The position numbers were made by a program, and so were the translations under genes. A stretch of 64,000 bases of DNA from positions 124,001-188,000 of the forward strand of contig NW_027441194.1 of assembly GCF_949628215.1 (NCBI RefSeq), in the 5' to 3' direction. Under the pieces are notes generated by a model. That model did no database searches. It saw nothing but the letters and a program-made list of their open reading frames with translations, and was not told where the DNA came from. This document shows positions 43,866 to 56,888 of this stretch, one piece after another (position 1 is the stretch's first letter; the number at the start of each line of letters is the position of its first letter). This DNA comes from Phalacrocorax aristotelis (Eukaryota; Chordata; Aves; Suliformes; Phalacrocoracidae).

Positions 43866-43874
43866 CGGGGGAAA
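43866..43874 (+). other. Polypurine tract of the U3 provirus
   Basis: CGGGGGAAA lies directly before the 3' LTR, the expected plus-strand primer position; the purine run is short. Confidence 0.6.
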
Positions 43875-44432
43875 TGTAACCAAAGCGATGAAATCAACCA
43901 ACCAGAGACAGTGTTCCATTACGGGAACATGGAGCGTACGAATCAGCGCATCCGTCGATCTGCATTTTAGTCCCTAGGCGATCGTTAATGCGAACAGAAC
44001 AGACAATGTGCTTCTGTCAGAAAAGGATGACAAAACGCGGTTTCGTGGAGCGGACTGAGAAAACTAGCCAAGAAGGTAAAAAGGTAATTCCTTTACGCAG
44101 GGGGAGATCGCGACCACCGACTCACAGACCACCACCGACCCAAGTAATACCACCTACTCAGAAGAGAACAACGGAAGAGGACAACCGAGCCTGCGCAGCG
44201 ATTTACATACGGAACGAGCAAGTTTGTACCGATCAGTAGACAGGGCAATAATGAATATGTATGAATACCTAAAATTTTGATCTACAAATTGTACGGGAAA
44301 GGTGTGTGAGGTACGCACGCCAGGAGGAGCGATCCCCCGTGCATCCGGCGCCGTGAATAAAAAATGCCTGCTCTTTAATACTAAATTGGCGTTGAGGAGT
44401 CGTTTCCGATTTTACCGCGTTTTTCGGTAACA
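43875..44432 (+). repeat. 3' LTR of the U3 provirus (558 bp)
   Basis: TGTAACC...GGTAACA. It differs from the 5' LTR by GAACATGGAGCG, ATCAGCGCATCCG, CGCGGTTTCG, absence of the AAGACCGCC insertion, presence of a CAAGTAATACCACCTACTCA segment, and AATACTAAATTGG. The U4 3' LTR shares these variants. Confidence 0.95.
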
Positions 44433-45389
44433 CAGGGAGTCAGACCAAGAGGGCCAGAGAAAGACAAAATACCGACAGGCTACAGGACAGAGCAGGAGGA
44501 ATAAAAAAACGGAGCCAGAGCCAGGCAGAGAGAGGCGGAGATAGAAAAAGGAGCCACAGGCTACAGGACAGAGAGAGGGAGAACTGAAAAGACAGGGAGG
44601 CAGGGAGCCACTCAGAGCGAGATGGAGAAAGAAGGTGCGGGGGGGCGCAAAAAAAAAAAAAAAAACAAACAAAAAAAAATTTTGCAGCAGGTAAGGAAAG
44701 AGACGGGGCCGGGGGAGAGACAGGGAGGGCCCAGGACGCACAAGAGAGGCAACGGGGCCCCAGTGGCCCAGGACTCACCGCGACTCTCGCTCTCAGCGCT
44801 GCTGGCACAATTTAGCCGTTCAGATGCTTCTTTCCCCTCCTCTCCTCCCTGCCTCTTCTGCAGCTCCAGACTCTAGGCCGACCTCCACCTAAAGAGGATA
44901 CGTGGGTGTCTCACCGCTCTTACGAGATGAGGCTTCCTCGGCACGTAGCCTAGCTCGCTCGTGCCCTACACGCCCGTACCCAACTCCGGGTTACGCGTAC
45001 GGACCCTGCGGTGCACGTTGGTGGCCTGGCCGGCTGCGGACTATGAAGGGGGATCCTTCCTCCCCCACCTGCATGGACAGGCTCTCTCTTGCCTGCGGCA
45101 GGAAGGCAGCTGGCAGCCAGAGCGCCTTCAGTTTCTTCTGCTTTACCTTTCGTTGGCGTCTCCAGCTTCAGCCGAGGCAGCTCCTGTCCACAGCCGGGAA
45201 GGGCTCTGTGTGTCCCTTTTCGCCCCGGCGCCGCGAGGATGGCAAAGCCGGGCAGAGAGAAGCCACGCAAGCCTGAGACGGCCGCAGTCGACGGCGTCCC
45301 CGGGGGAAGGACAGACAACCACGTCCTCAGCACGGTCTCTGGGAGAGGGAAAGAAGAAACAGCGACCGTCATTACCGTCCATCGACCCT

Positions 45390-46770
45390 GACCAAAGCCC
45401 CTCCTTGCGCAGGGGCTTCCGGACACACCGCCCCTTCCCCGCGCTACTGCTACGGGCCCCTGCGCCGAGGGGGAATCCAGTGCGCTTGAGGGCCGGCTCG
45501 CTGCCTTCACGACAGGGCCTGGGGGCGGCCAAGGGCTACGTGGCACGCTTCAGGGGAGGTGCCGGGGCTGGGGGCAGGCGCACGGGGCAAGGGGAGGCTG
45601 AGCGGGAGGCTGAGCGGGAGCTCCGGCGAGCCGGGGAGGCGGCCATCATCTGCGCCCTGGGCACGGGGAAAAGGTCCTCCTCCTTTCCCTCTTCCCTTCT
45701 GTCAGCTCCCGGGGAACTCACCGCTTCTCGGGGAGCGGCCGCACCCGCAAGCCCCCAGAAATCAACACGAATCCAACCCCAAAAATACACCGCGCCTACC
45801 GTACGCGGCACGGCCGCCCGGCACCCGAGCGCCGGAAGACCGCGCCTCCCGCCACGCCCCGGCGAACCACGTGACAGCGCCGGCAGCCACTGCGCCAGGA
45901 ATACAGCTCCCGGCATGCTCTGCGCCACAACACGGCCGCCCGGCAGCCGCGCGCCGCAAGGACTACACCTCCCGGCATGCTCTGCGCCACAACACGGCCG
46001 CCCGGCAGCCGCGCGCCGCAAGGACTACACCTCCCGGCATGCTCTGCGCCACAACACGGCCGCACGGCAGCCGCGCGCCCCAAGGACTACACCTCCCGGC
46101 ACGCTCTGCGCCACAACACGGCCGCACGGCCAGCCTCCAGGCGCACCACCACAGCTCCCGGCACGCCGCCAGCCCGCCCTCCCCGCTCTCGGACCCTGCG
46201 GGCCACCGTCCCGGCCGCCGATGCACCCGGAAGCCCCACCGAGCCCTCAGCACAGCCTCGCTCTCCCCACCGCCCGCTCCGACCCGGCGCTGCCCCGCCG
46301 CAGCCCTCCTCGGGGCTTGACCCGGGACGCAGCGCTCCACCACCCAGCCCCCGCTCACCTCCTCCCTCGCTACAGTCGCAGCCCGCTGACGCTCGGCCAC
46401 AGCTCCGCTCCGCCCTCGGCTCACACTGGCCCCCCGGAGCCGGGCACCACCCCTTTTCCAGGGAGGAGCCGGCACCGTCAGCCCCACCGCCCGCACCTGG
46501 GGCTCCTCCATCCAGACCCCACCATCAGCTGAGGCGCAGCAGCAACGGGGGGCCCCCTCCCCTCACCCCCACAGTGCACCACCTCCTCCCCTGGGCTCCA
46601 TCACAGCCCCTTGCCCCACGCAAAGGCAGCGCAAACACAGCCCTGAGGGCAAACGAGAGGGCAGGTGTTTGTGCAGGCGCGCACGTAACAAGTCCCAGGA
46701 GCCATTCGTGGGTCAGGGTCCCCAACGCTCCCCCCCTGCCCCAAGGCCACCTCGGCCGCCGTTGCCGCAG
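45390..46770 (+). promoter_or_regulatory. CpG island / likely promoter of unit U4, four ZNF143-type repeats
   Basis: Sites lie at 45900-45918, 45962-45980, 46024-46042 and 46086-46104. The first has the AATACAGC variant and the last has CACGC in place of CATGC, so the best-matching sites are the middle two. Confidence 0.6.
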
Positions 46771-46817
46771 CCGCACGGAGCTGGTGTTGGCTGCGATAGT
46801 GCTCATTTTCTCCACAG

Positions 46818-47455
46818 TAGCTAGGAAGGGATACGTTTTGGATTTATGCTCAAAACACCGTTAATAATGTAGAGATGTTTTGGTTCTTGCTGAGCACTGC
46901 TTCCACAGTCAGGGCCTCTTCTGGTTCTCTCAGTGCCCCACCAGCAGGTAGGCTGGGAGAGGACACAGCTGGGAAAGCTTTCCCAGCTAACTGACCAAAG
47001 GGATATTCCATACCATTTGACATCATGCTCAGCACACGCAGCTGGGGGAAGAAGGGGGAGTCCTTGGGGGGCGGGGGAAAGGGAGGGCGGGGGCTACGGC
47101 ATTTCTCTCCCTAAGTAACCGTTACACATGACAGAGCCCTGCTTTCCCAGAGGTGGCTCAACACCTGCCCGCCGAAAAGGAGGAGCGAATTAATTCCTTG
47201 CTTTGCTTCCACGCACAGCTTTTGCTTTACCTATTAAACAGCCTTGATCTCAACCCATGATTTTTCTCACTCTTACCCTTCCAGCTCTCTCCCCCAGCCC
47301 ACTGAGGGTGGAGTGAGCAAGCAGCTCCCTGGTGCAGAATAGCCAGCTGGGGCTAAGCCACGGCACGCGCTTGTCCCGGTTTGGCAGGGAACGGACCGTC
47401 CGTCGCCTGGCTCCTGGGGCGACGGGCTGCTGGGCAGAGGGGGAGGCCACCAAAG
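46818..47455 (+). ncRNA. Candidate two-exon non-coding segment of unit U4
   Basis: Exon-like segments 46818-46947 and 47285-47455, same splice signals as U1. Confidence 0.28.
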
Positions 47456-47469
47456 GTGAGGAGCAGGGC

Positions 47470-49074
47470 ACGGGACAGTAGGAAGAGAGAAGAGAAGAGC
47501 GGCATCCGGCTGGACGGGGCGGGGGGGACGTGTGTGCGTGTAGTGAGAAGGCACGAGGCAGGGAACAGGACGGCCAGAGAAGGACAGGGAGCCTGACGGA
47601 GGTGGAGATAAAAGCAGCAGAGAGAGGGGAAGAGAGGCAGCAGAAAGAGGGAAGAGCAGGACACAGACCAACAAAGAAGGAAGAGGAGCAGGCTGGAGAC
47701 GCACAAAGAACCTGGGGCAGGCAGCACGACAGCGAGGGAGGAAAGAAGAATAGGGGCAGGAAGCTGGACCGAGCGCGATGGAGAAAGACAAGATAAGCGA
47801 CAAGAACAGGGCAGAAAGGGAAGAATGAAGCCACGGGGACAGGGAGCCGAGACAGCCAACGACGGAGGGAAGGGGCCGGGGAGGGAACACCACAAAACAA
47901 ACCACGGGGCTACGTGGTACAGAGCACGAGAAGGCAGAGAATTAAGAATTAGGGACAGGGAGCCAGAAAAACAACAACAAAACAACACCCAAAACAAAGG
48001 GAGATGGGGAGCAAAAGGAATCGCAATGCGTACAGAAAGAAGAGAGAAACAATTCTAAAAGAGGGTCACGGGAAGCCAGAGACAGCAAGATGGAGAAAGG
48101 ACAAAAGCTACAGGCTACAGGGCAGAGAGGGAAGAATTAATGGATAGACACAGAGAGCTGGGCAGAAAGAGGTGGAGAAAGGCTGACGATCACACGGCCA
48201 ACAGGGAAGAGAGAAGAGAGGGAGGAATTTTAAAAACAGGGGCAAGAAGCCAGAGAGAGGGAGAGAGAGGGCAACACTAAAATGGGGACAAGCCACAGGG
48301 CGGCGAGGAGGGAACCGATGAATAAGAACAGGAGACCAAAGAGAACACAACGTAGAATGGAAAAAAGGAACAGCGGCCCAACAGGGAAGGAGGAATTAAA
48401 GATCAGGCACTGGGAGGCAGACAGAGACAAACGAAGAAACAAGTGGGGAAAAAAAAAAAAAACCAAAAACACAACAACAGCAACGGGCTACAAAGACAGA
48501 GAGAGGGAAGAAAGAAAACATAGCAGCAAGGAGCTGGACAGAGAGAGATGAGGACAAACAAATAGCACGGGTCTACGTGACAGAGAACGTGGAATTAGAA
48601 CACAGAGAGAGGGAGCCGGACAGAGAGAGAGGCCGAGAGAAAAATCTAGACGGGCTACAGCGGGCAGAGGCAGGAATTAAAACCTAGGGACAGGGAGCTG
48701 GACAGAGAGAGACGGAGATCACAGGGAACAGCGGCGGGTGCAGGAAGAACACGAATTCATGAACAGGGAAAGGGAGCTGGACAGAGAAGAACTCAGAAAG
48801 GCAAGAACAGTAGCAGGGTACAGAGCAGACGAATTAAAAAGCGCGGCGGGAGCATTGAGGCAGACAGAGAGATTAAGAAAAAAGTCACGGGCTACGTGGC
48901 AAAGCAGGAGGAATTCAGAAACGGGGATGGCAACCAAGGGAGAGTGAGCTGCTGAAGGATAACGGGCATTCAAAGTGAGGGACGGGGAGCTGGGAAAAGC
49001 GAGGCAGAGAAAAACAGAATCACAGAGAGAATCAAACAAAGCCAAAAAAGAAGAAACTGAACAACAGGAACAGG
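47470..49074 (+). repeat. ~80-bp purine-rich minisatellite (U4 copy)
   Basis: Nearly identical to the U3 copy, with single-base indels near 48071 and 48270. Confidence 0.75.
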
Positions 49075-49602
49075 TGTAACCAAAGCGATGAAATCAACCA
49101 ACCAGAGACGGTGTTCCATTACGGGAACGTGGAGCGTACGAATCGGTGTGTCTGTCGATCTGCATTTTAGTCCCTAGGCGATCGTTAACGTCAACAGAAC
49201 AACAGACAACGTGCTTCTGTCAGAAAAGGATGACAAAACGCGCTTTCGTGGAGCGGACTGAGCAAACTAGCCAAGACCGCCAAGATTAAGAGCCAAGAAG
49301 GCAAAAGGCAATTCTGGCAGGGGGAGATCGCGACCACCGACTCACGGACCACCACCGAGCCTGCGCAGCGATTTACATACGGAACGAGCAAGTTTGTACC
49401 GATCAGTAGACAGGGCAATAATGACTATGTATGAATACCTAAAATTTTGATCTACAAATTGTACGGGAAAGGTGCGTGAGGTACGCACGCCAGGAGGAGC
49501 GATCCCCCGTGCGTCTGGCACTGTGAATAAAGAATGCCTGCTCTTTAATACTAGATTTGTGTTGAATAGATATTTCTGATTTTACCGCGTTTTTCGGTAA
49601 CA
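49075..49602 (+). repeat. 5' LTR of the U4 provirus
   Basis: 528 bp, carrying all the 5'-LTR-type variants listed for U3. The PBS follows at 49607-49624. Confidence 0.95.
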
Positions 49603-50023
49603 GTTTTGGCACCCCAGATGGGACCCTGCTTTTGAATCTCGACGGATCCGCGGGACCGTGGGACCTGCAGCCAGCCCCAAGGAATTCTCGGGGAGAGCTT
49701 CCGATCCCCAGGCCAGAGAATTCTGAGCAAGATCCCTTGGACTGAAGTAAACAAGGCATTCTTTTAAGAAGAAACTTAGGTAGAATAATACGTGGGGTTA
49801 GCTTCCCACATAGGATAGGATAGTGGGTTTGAGTCCCACGGGCCTGCCCGTAAGGCGCGGCAAAAGCCACGCAGGGTTGGGGCCAAGAGGTACCTCGGTT
49901 GGTAAGTCTCTGCTAGGCGAAAGCCTGTGGAGCGGGACCCGAGGGTAGGGGAGTCTTCAACAGGGGGTTGAAGTCTCCAGGGATATCTAGCAGGGCGCTA
50001 CAGATCCCAGTGGCGGATTTCCA

Positions 50024-50996
50024 GTGAGACCTCTAACGGGGGTTGGAGTCCCTCTGACTACTATTTGCGATAGCGCACAATCACAACTACTAGTCGACTG
50101 GGAGACGGGAGCATTACTGAGTAGGAAACCTATCCCACAGAGAACACCTTTGGGATGTATTTTGAAGCACTGGAAAGACATCGGGGGCGGTGACCTACTA
50201 ACTCGGAAACCATTAATTGAATATTGCAATCATTGGTGGCCAACGTATCAATTGGAAGGGGGGCACAAATGGCCAGAACATGAGACATTGCAATATCGTA
50301 CCATCTTGCAATTAATGTTGTTTTGTAAAAAGGGAAGGCAAATGGGAAGAAGTGGCATATGTTGATTTGTTCTTTACACTGTGGAATCATCCAGCGTGGC
50401 AGAAACAGCGTGAGATACGTCCACAGGATTCTACGGCAATGTTTTTGGAGAGAGGAAAATGTGGTGAGAACTTGAAGTGTTGCTCTACTTGTGATACTGG
50501 ATACTTCACTTGATGGAACTGACAAGAAAATAGTATTGAATACAGCCAGAAGGCAGGTGCAGGGAGCACATGCTAACAGGAATTTACAGAGAACAATTAA
50601 TAAGAATTTTCCATCTACAAATCCCGAGTGGGACCCTAATCAGCCAGGACCCAGGGGAATGTTGACTAGATGTCAGAGAGAGATTTTATTTGGAGTAAGA
50701 CATGCAATGCCAAAAGCAATAAATGGGTCAAAATTTATGAAGCGAGACAAGAATTAAAGGAGTCCCCTTCAGCCTTTATGGAAAGACTGAAGGTGACTGC
50801 CAGAAAATATACTCATTTGAACGCAGAAAAACCAGAAAAAGCAATTCAGTTGGTCTCTATATTCATAAGACAATCAGCCCCAGATAGTGGGGGGGGGAGA
50901 AGAAACCTTCAGAAGCTAGAAGAACCCAAATCCAGAGATCTGGGTAAAATGCTTGAAGTAGCTTGGCATGAAGGAGACCAGGGGAATCAACCCTAG
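50024..50996 (+). pseudogene. gag: gag remnant (U4)
   Basis: Matrix-like part (to about 50510) and capsid C-terminal part with major homology region (50760-50789), with the same frameshifts and TAG end (50994-50996) as U3. Confidence 0.82.
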
Positions 50997-51013
50997 CTGA
51001 ACACCTGGTTACA

Positions 51014-54010
51014 CTGAAGCTACGGAATGAAGAAATAGAATTTTTGGTAGATACGGGAGCCACTTCTTTGGTATTGAATACACGTAAAGAGAAATTTAAT
51101 CATAAATCCGTAGGTGTTGTTAGTGCGACAGGGCAAAGAAAAATTAGCCCCTCTCAGAGCCATTAAAGTTTAAATTGGAGAAGCAATGGGCAACTCACCA
51201 ATTTCTGTATATGCCTGAATGTCCACTGCCTCTGTTATGATGAGATCTATTAAGTAAATTAGATGCTCAAGTAACTTTTAAAGATGGAGAGATTAAATTA
51301 CTAATACCAGAATCAAAAGCCACAGAGGCGAGAGCGTTTATGTTACAGGATTCCTCCAGGGAGGAACAGGTTCCCGAAGAAGTGGAAAACGTAGTAATTA
51401 TCCTTTGGTTTGAGCGAGCGGAGCTCCGGAGCGATCTAAGTGGGCAGAGCCGGTAAAAGTAACCTTAAAGCCTGGAGCCAAGCCGGTAAGACAAAAACAA
51501 TACCCTATTAAGCGAGAGGCTCAAGAAGGATTAGAGAAGTTAATTATAAAATTTTTCAGAATATGAGCTTTTAGTGGAATGTGAATCAGAATATAGTACT
51601 CCTGTGTCGCCAGTAAAGAAATCTAGAGGCAAAGAGTATTAGCTAGTTCACCATTTAAGGGCTATATATCAGGTGGCCCAAGACATACATCCGGTAGTAG
51701 CTAATCCATACACTTTACTGACCTCTTTTAAAGGAGGAGCATAAATGGTTTACTGTGCTAGATTTGAAGGATGCCTTCTTTTGCATACCTCCAGGCATAA
51801 AAAGTCAAAGCCTATTTGCTTTGGAATGGGAAAGCCCCACCACAGAATGAAAGACACAGCTAACATGGACCGTACTTACACAAGGATTTAAAATTAGTCC
51901 TACGATATTTGGGACTCAGCTGGCAAGAAAAAAATTAGAAATGTAGAAATGTATAGAAAAAACAGAACCCAGGGAGAGGCATATTGTTACAGAATGCAGG
52001 TGACATTCTGATAGTGGCAGAAAGTAAAGAATAATGTTTTGAAATTTTTAAATTTTCTGGGCCAAGGAAGATGCAGAGTTTCCAGAAACAAAACCCAAAT
52101 AGGAGAAGCAGCAGCCATTTATTTAGGATTTGAAATATCTCAAAGACAATTAGAAAGTGAAAAGAAAGAAACTATTTGTCAAATTCCCAAACCTAGCGGC
52201 CCGAAGGAATTGAGAGCTTTTCTGAAAATAGTGAAATGGCGTCAGCTCTGGATTCTGAACTACAGACTCTATGTAAAACCATTATATGAGGCATTGAAAG
52301 AATCAAAGGATAAATATTTAACCCGGACGCCCGAATGCCAAGCGGCATTCAAAGAACTGAAAAGAGCCTCGATGATGGCCCCTGCATTAGGCCTACCTGA
52401 TTTCGCTAAACCTTTTGAGTTGTTTGTCCACGAAAGACAACATTTAGCCCTTGGAGTGCTGACACAGCGACTGGGAACCTGGAAGAGACCTGTGGGCTAC
52501 TTCTCCAAACAACTCGACCACGTGAGTAAAAGACGGCCTAGGTGTTTACGGGCAGTAGCAACAACAGCGCTGCCGATCCAGGAAGCCCCAAAGTTAACAA
52601 TGGGACAGAAGATGACAGTATGTGTCCCGCACATAGCGGTGACTGTTTTAGGACAAAAGGGGGGTCGTTGGCTATCCCTTAGCAGAATGTTGAAATATCA
52701 AGTTGTTCTGTTAGAACAAGACGATGTGGAATCGAAGACTACTGCTATACTGAATCCTGCTACGTTTTTAACAACAGAAAACCTTACGGACAATTTCGAA
52801 CACGATCGCTTGCTAACTATTGAACAAGTCTATTCCAGCAGACCAGACCTGAGACACAAACCTCTGGGAAAATCCTGATCTGGAGTTGTTTACAGATGGA
52901 AGAAGCTCTGGGCGAGAAGAGAAGCGAATGGCCGGATATGCTGTCGTTATCGCCGCCGAGGGAACGGAGTCAGGGGTGCTGCCTGCAAACACCTCAGCAC
53001 AGAAAGCAGCATTGGTAGCATTGAAGCGAGCTCTGCGAATGGCAGAAGGACAAAGGATAAATATCTAGACTGATTCCAAACGTGCATTTGGTGTGATCCA
53101 CGATCATGGAGCTATTGGGAAGGAGAAAGGACTGCCATCAGCCCAAGAATCATCAATACAGCATAAAGACGACAATCTCCAACTTCCGGAAGATGTGCAG
53201 AAACCAAAAGAAGTGGCGGTAAAGCGTTGCAAAGCTCATCAATTCGGCCAGACGGCTGTAAACATAAGCAAACGATTGACAGATAAAGCTGCAAAGAGGA
53301 CTGCAGAGCAAGGTATCCTTGCACTAGTACCAGTAAAACAGATCAGAATTCCAAAGTTGAAACCGAGATATAATAAATTGGATGAGCAATTAGCAGAACA
53401 ATTGGAAACATCACAAAACACAGAGAGGTGGTAGATAACACCAGAAAAACAAGTAATAATAATAACAACCCCACAAGTTATGACAGAACTTGAAAAGAAA
53501 AGCATGAGCAAACACATTGGGGTGTAGATGCTACGGTTTTGAGTTTAAAAACATCTGTAGCGTGTGTAGGCATGACAAGAATAGTTAAACCCATAGTAGC
53601 TAAGTGTCCAATCTGTCCTAGAAATAATCCCCTGAACCAAAGGAAACCACCTTTAGGAGTAACAAAACAAAAAATTCTCCCGGAAATTATTAGCAAATTA
53701 AGTTCTCTGAGTTACCCAGACAAAATAGATAGAGCAGTATTTGTTAGTGCTGATTGACAAATTTTCTAGATGGCCAGAAGCTTTCTCGTGCTGCACCAAC
53801 AAAGCTAGAGTAGTAGTTAAAACGTTGCTGAAAGAAATAATACCAAGATTTAGAGTGCCAATGGGAATGTCCTCTGATAGAGCACCACATTTTTTTGCAG
53901 AGGTAGTTCAACAAATTAATAAAATTTTGCGTAGAAAATGGGACCTGCATACACCCTGGAGACCACAATCAAGTGAAAACTTTGAGAAGATGAACCAAAC
54001 ACCAAACTGA
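51014..54010 (+). pseudogene. pol: pro-pol remnant (U4)
   Basis: Protease active site near 51050, RT pieces 51441-52036, thumb/connection frame 52039-52878, RNase H 52886-53130 and integrase to 54010. The breaks are the same as in U3. Confidence 0.88.
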
Positions 54011-54084
54011 CATAGTGGAATATTATTGATCTAGGATGGAAGTATTGAGAAAATTATTATTTCAGAACTTCCATACGGGGGAAA

Positions 54085-54642
54085 TGTAACCAAAGCGATG
54101 AAATCAACCAACCAGAGACAGTGTTCCATTACGGGAACATGGAGCGTACGAATCAGCGCATCCGTCGATCTGCATTTTAGTCCCTAGGCGATCGTTAATG
54201 TCAACAGAACAGACAATGTGCTTCTGTCAGAAAAGGATGACAAAACGCGGTTTCATGGAGCGGACTGAGAAAACTAGCCAAGAAGGTAAAAAGGTAATTC
54301 CTTTACGCAGGGGGAGATCGCGACCACCGACTCACAGACCACCACCGACCCAAGTAATACCACCTACTCAGAAGAGAACAACGGAAGAGGACAACCGAGC
54401 CTGCGCAGCGATTTACATACGGAACGAGCAAGTTTGTACCGATCAGCAGACAGGGCAATAATGAATATGTATGAATACCTAAAATTTTGATCTACAAATT
54501 GTACGGGAAAGGTGTGTGAGGTACGCACGCCAGGAGGAGCGATCCCCCGTGCATCCGGCGCCGTGAATAAAAAATGCCTGCTCTTTAATACTAAATTGGC
54601 GTTGAGGAGTCGTTTCCGATTTTACCGCGTTTTTCGGTAACA
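54085..54642 (+). repeat. 3' LTR of the U4 provirus
   Basis: 558 bp with 3'-LTR-type variants. It differs from the U3 3' LTR at a few bases (TGTCAACAGAAC versus TGCGAACAGAAC; TTTCATGGAG versus TTTCGTGGAG). Confidence 0.95.
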
Positions 54643-55589
54643 CAGGGAGTCAGACCAAGAGGGCCAGAGAAAGACAAAATACCGACAGGCTACAGGACAG
54701 AGCAGGAGGAATAAAAAAACGGAGCCAGAGCCAGGCAGAGAGAGGCGGAGATAGAAAAAGGAGCCACAGGCTACAGGACAGAGAGAGGGAGGACTGAAAA
54801 AGACGGGGAGGCAGGGAGCCACTCAGAGCGAGATGGAGAAAGAAGGTGCGGGGGGGGCCCAAAAGAAAAAATAAAATTTTGCAGCAGGTAAGGAAAGAGA
54901 GGGGGCCGGGGGAGAGACAGGGAGGGCCCAGGACGCACAAGAGAGGCAACGGGGCCCCACTGGCCCAGGACTCACCGCGACTCTCGCTCTCAGCGCTGCT
55001 GGCACAATTTAGCCGTTCAGATGCTTCTTTCCCCTCCTCTCCTCCCTGCCTCTTCTGCAGCTCCAGACTCTAGGCCGACCTCCACCTAAAGAGGATACGT
55101 GGGTGTCTCACCGCTCTTACGAGATGAGGCTTCCTCGGCACGTAGCCTAGCTCGCTCGTGCCCTACACGCCCGTACCCAACTCCGGGTTACGCGTACGGA
55201 CCCTGCGGTGCACGTTGGTGGCCTGGCCCGCTGCGGACTATGAAGGGGGATCCTTCCTCCCTCACCTGCAGGGACAGGCTCTCTCTTGCCTGCAGCAGGA
55301 AGGCAGCTGGCAGCCAGAGCGCCTTCAGTTTCTTCTGCTTTACCTTTCGTTGGCGTCTCCAGCTTCAGCCGAGGCAGCTCCTGTCCACAGCCGGGAAGGG
55401 CTCTGTGTGTCCCTTTTCGCCCCGGCGCCGCGAGGATGGCAAAGCCGGGCAGAGAGAAGCCACGCAAGCCTGAGACGGCCGCAGTCGACGGCGTCCCCGG
55501 GGGAAGGACAGACAACCACGTCCTCAGCACGGTCTCTGGGAGAGGGAAAGAAGAAACAGCGACCGTCATTACCGTCCATCGACCCTGAC

Positions 55590-56840
55590 CAAAGCCTCTC
55601 CTTGCGCAGGGGCTTCCGGACACACCGCCCCTTCCCCGCGCTACTGCTAAGGGCCCCTGCGCCGAGGGGGAATCCAGTGCGCTTGAGGGCCGGCTCGCTG
55701 CCTTCACGACAGGGCCTGGGGGCGGCCAAGGGCTACGTGGCACGCTTCAGGGGAGGTGCCGGGGCTGGGGGCAGGCGCACGGGGCAAGGGGGGGCCAGGG
55801 GAGGCTGAGCGGGAGCTCCGGCGAGCCGGGGAGGCAGCCATCATCTGCGCCCTGGGCAGGGGGAAAAGGTCCTCCTCCTTTCCCTCTTCCCTTCTGTCAG
55901 CTCCCGGGGAACTCACCGCTTCTCGGGGAGCGGCCGCACCTGGAAGCCCCCAGAAATCAACACGAATCCAACCCCAAAAATACACCGCGCCTACCGTACG
56001 CGGCACAGCCGCCCGGCACCCGAGCGCCGGAAGACCGCGCCTCCTGCCACGCCCCGGCGAACCACGTGACAGGGCCGGCAGCCACTGCGCCAGGACTACA
56101 CCTCCCGGCATGCTCTGCGCCACAACACGGCCGCCCGGCAGCCGCGCGCCGCAAGGACTACACCTCCCGGCACGCTCTGCGCCACAACACGGCCGCACGG
56201 CCAGCCTCCAGGCGCACCACCACAGCTCCCGGCACGCCGCCAGCCCGCCCTCCCCGCTCTCGGACCCTGCGGGCCACCGTCCCGGCCGCCGATGCACCCG
56301 GAAGCCCCACCGAGCCCTCAGCACAGCCTCGCTCTCCCCACCGCCCGCTCCGACCCGGCGCTGCCCCGCCGCAGCCCTCCTCGGGGCTTGACCCGGGACG
56401 CAGCGCTCCACCACCCAGCCCCCGCTCACCTCCTCCCTCGCTACAGTCGCAGCCCGCTGACGCTCGGCCACAGCTCCGCTCCGCCCTCGGCTCACACTGG
56501 CCCCCCGGAGCCGGGCACCACCCCTTTTCCAGGGAGGAGCCGGCACCGTCAGCCCCACCGCCCGCACCTGGGGCTCCTCCATCCAGACCCCACCATCAGC
56601 TGAGGCGCAGCAGCAACGGGGGGCCCCCTCCCCTCACCCCCACAGTGCACCACCTCCTCCCCTGGGCTCCATCACAGCCCCTTGCCCCACGCAAAGGCAG
56701 CGCAAACACAGCCCTGAGGGCAAACGAGAGGGCAGGTGTTTGTGCAGGCGCGCACGTAACAAGTCCCAGGAGCCATTCGTGGGTCAGGGTCCCCAACGCT
56801 CCCCCCCTGCCCCAAGGCCACCTCGGCCGCCGTTGCCGCA
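55590..56840 (+). promoter_or_regulatory. CpG island / likely promoter of unit U5, two ZNF143-type repeats
   Basis: Only two sites remain: 56095-56113 (ACTACACCTCCCGGCATGC) and 56157-56175 (ending CACGC). This is the lowest copy number of the four units seen. Confidence 0.6.
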
Positions 56841-56888
56841 GCCGCACGGAGCTGGTGTTGGCTGCGATAGTGCTCATTTTCTCCACAG

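Larger units (their letters stand above)
34381..44432 (+). repeat. Macrosatellite array II, unit U3 (nearly complete, provirus form)
   Basis: Same order of parts as U1, but the LTR site holds a whole provirus. It lacks about the first 90 bp compared with U4. It is nearly identical to U4 throughout, with small differences such as three versus four 62-bp repeats. Such close identity means recent duplication or sequence homogenisation. Confidence 0.93.
38865..44432 (+). mobile_element. Gammaretrovirus-like provirus in U3 (5,568 bp, defective, env-less)
   Basis: Two LTRs flank a 4,482-bp internal region, with CAGG target duplication at 38861-38864 and 44433-44436. The 4-bp duplication, the TG...CA ends and the gag and pol similarity point to a class I (gammaretrovirus-like) ERV. 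Recognisable parts are PBS, matrix-like gag, capsid C-terminal region with major homology region, protease, RT, RNase H and integrase. No env is present: only about 75 bp separate the integrase frame from the 3' LTR. Many stops and frameshifts make it non-functional. Confidence 0.95.
44433..54642 (+). repeat. Macrosatellite array II, unit U4 (10,210 bp, complete, provirus form)
   Basis: A full unit from one 3' LTR end to the next. It is collinear with U3 and has one more 62-bp ZNF143-type repeat than U3. Confidence 0.94.
49075..54642 (+). mobile_element. Gammaretrovirus-like provirus in U4 (5,568 bp, defective, env-less)
   Basis: Same structure, same CAGG flanks and same defects as the U3 provirus: ACG at the gag start (50105-50107), NAGD in the RT box, TAG in RNase H (53066-53068) and no env. 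Shared inactivating changes show that these were inherited by unit duplication. Confidence 0.95.

Noticed and set aside
44433..54642. U3/U4 near-identity as a pure assembly artefact
   Set aside because: The units differ in 62-bp repeat number and in scattered bases (for example in the 3' LTRs and near 48071 and 48270), so they are separate copies. Read depth would settle it.
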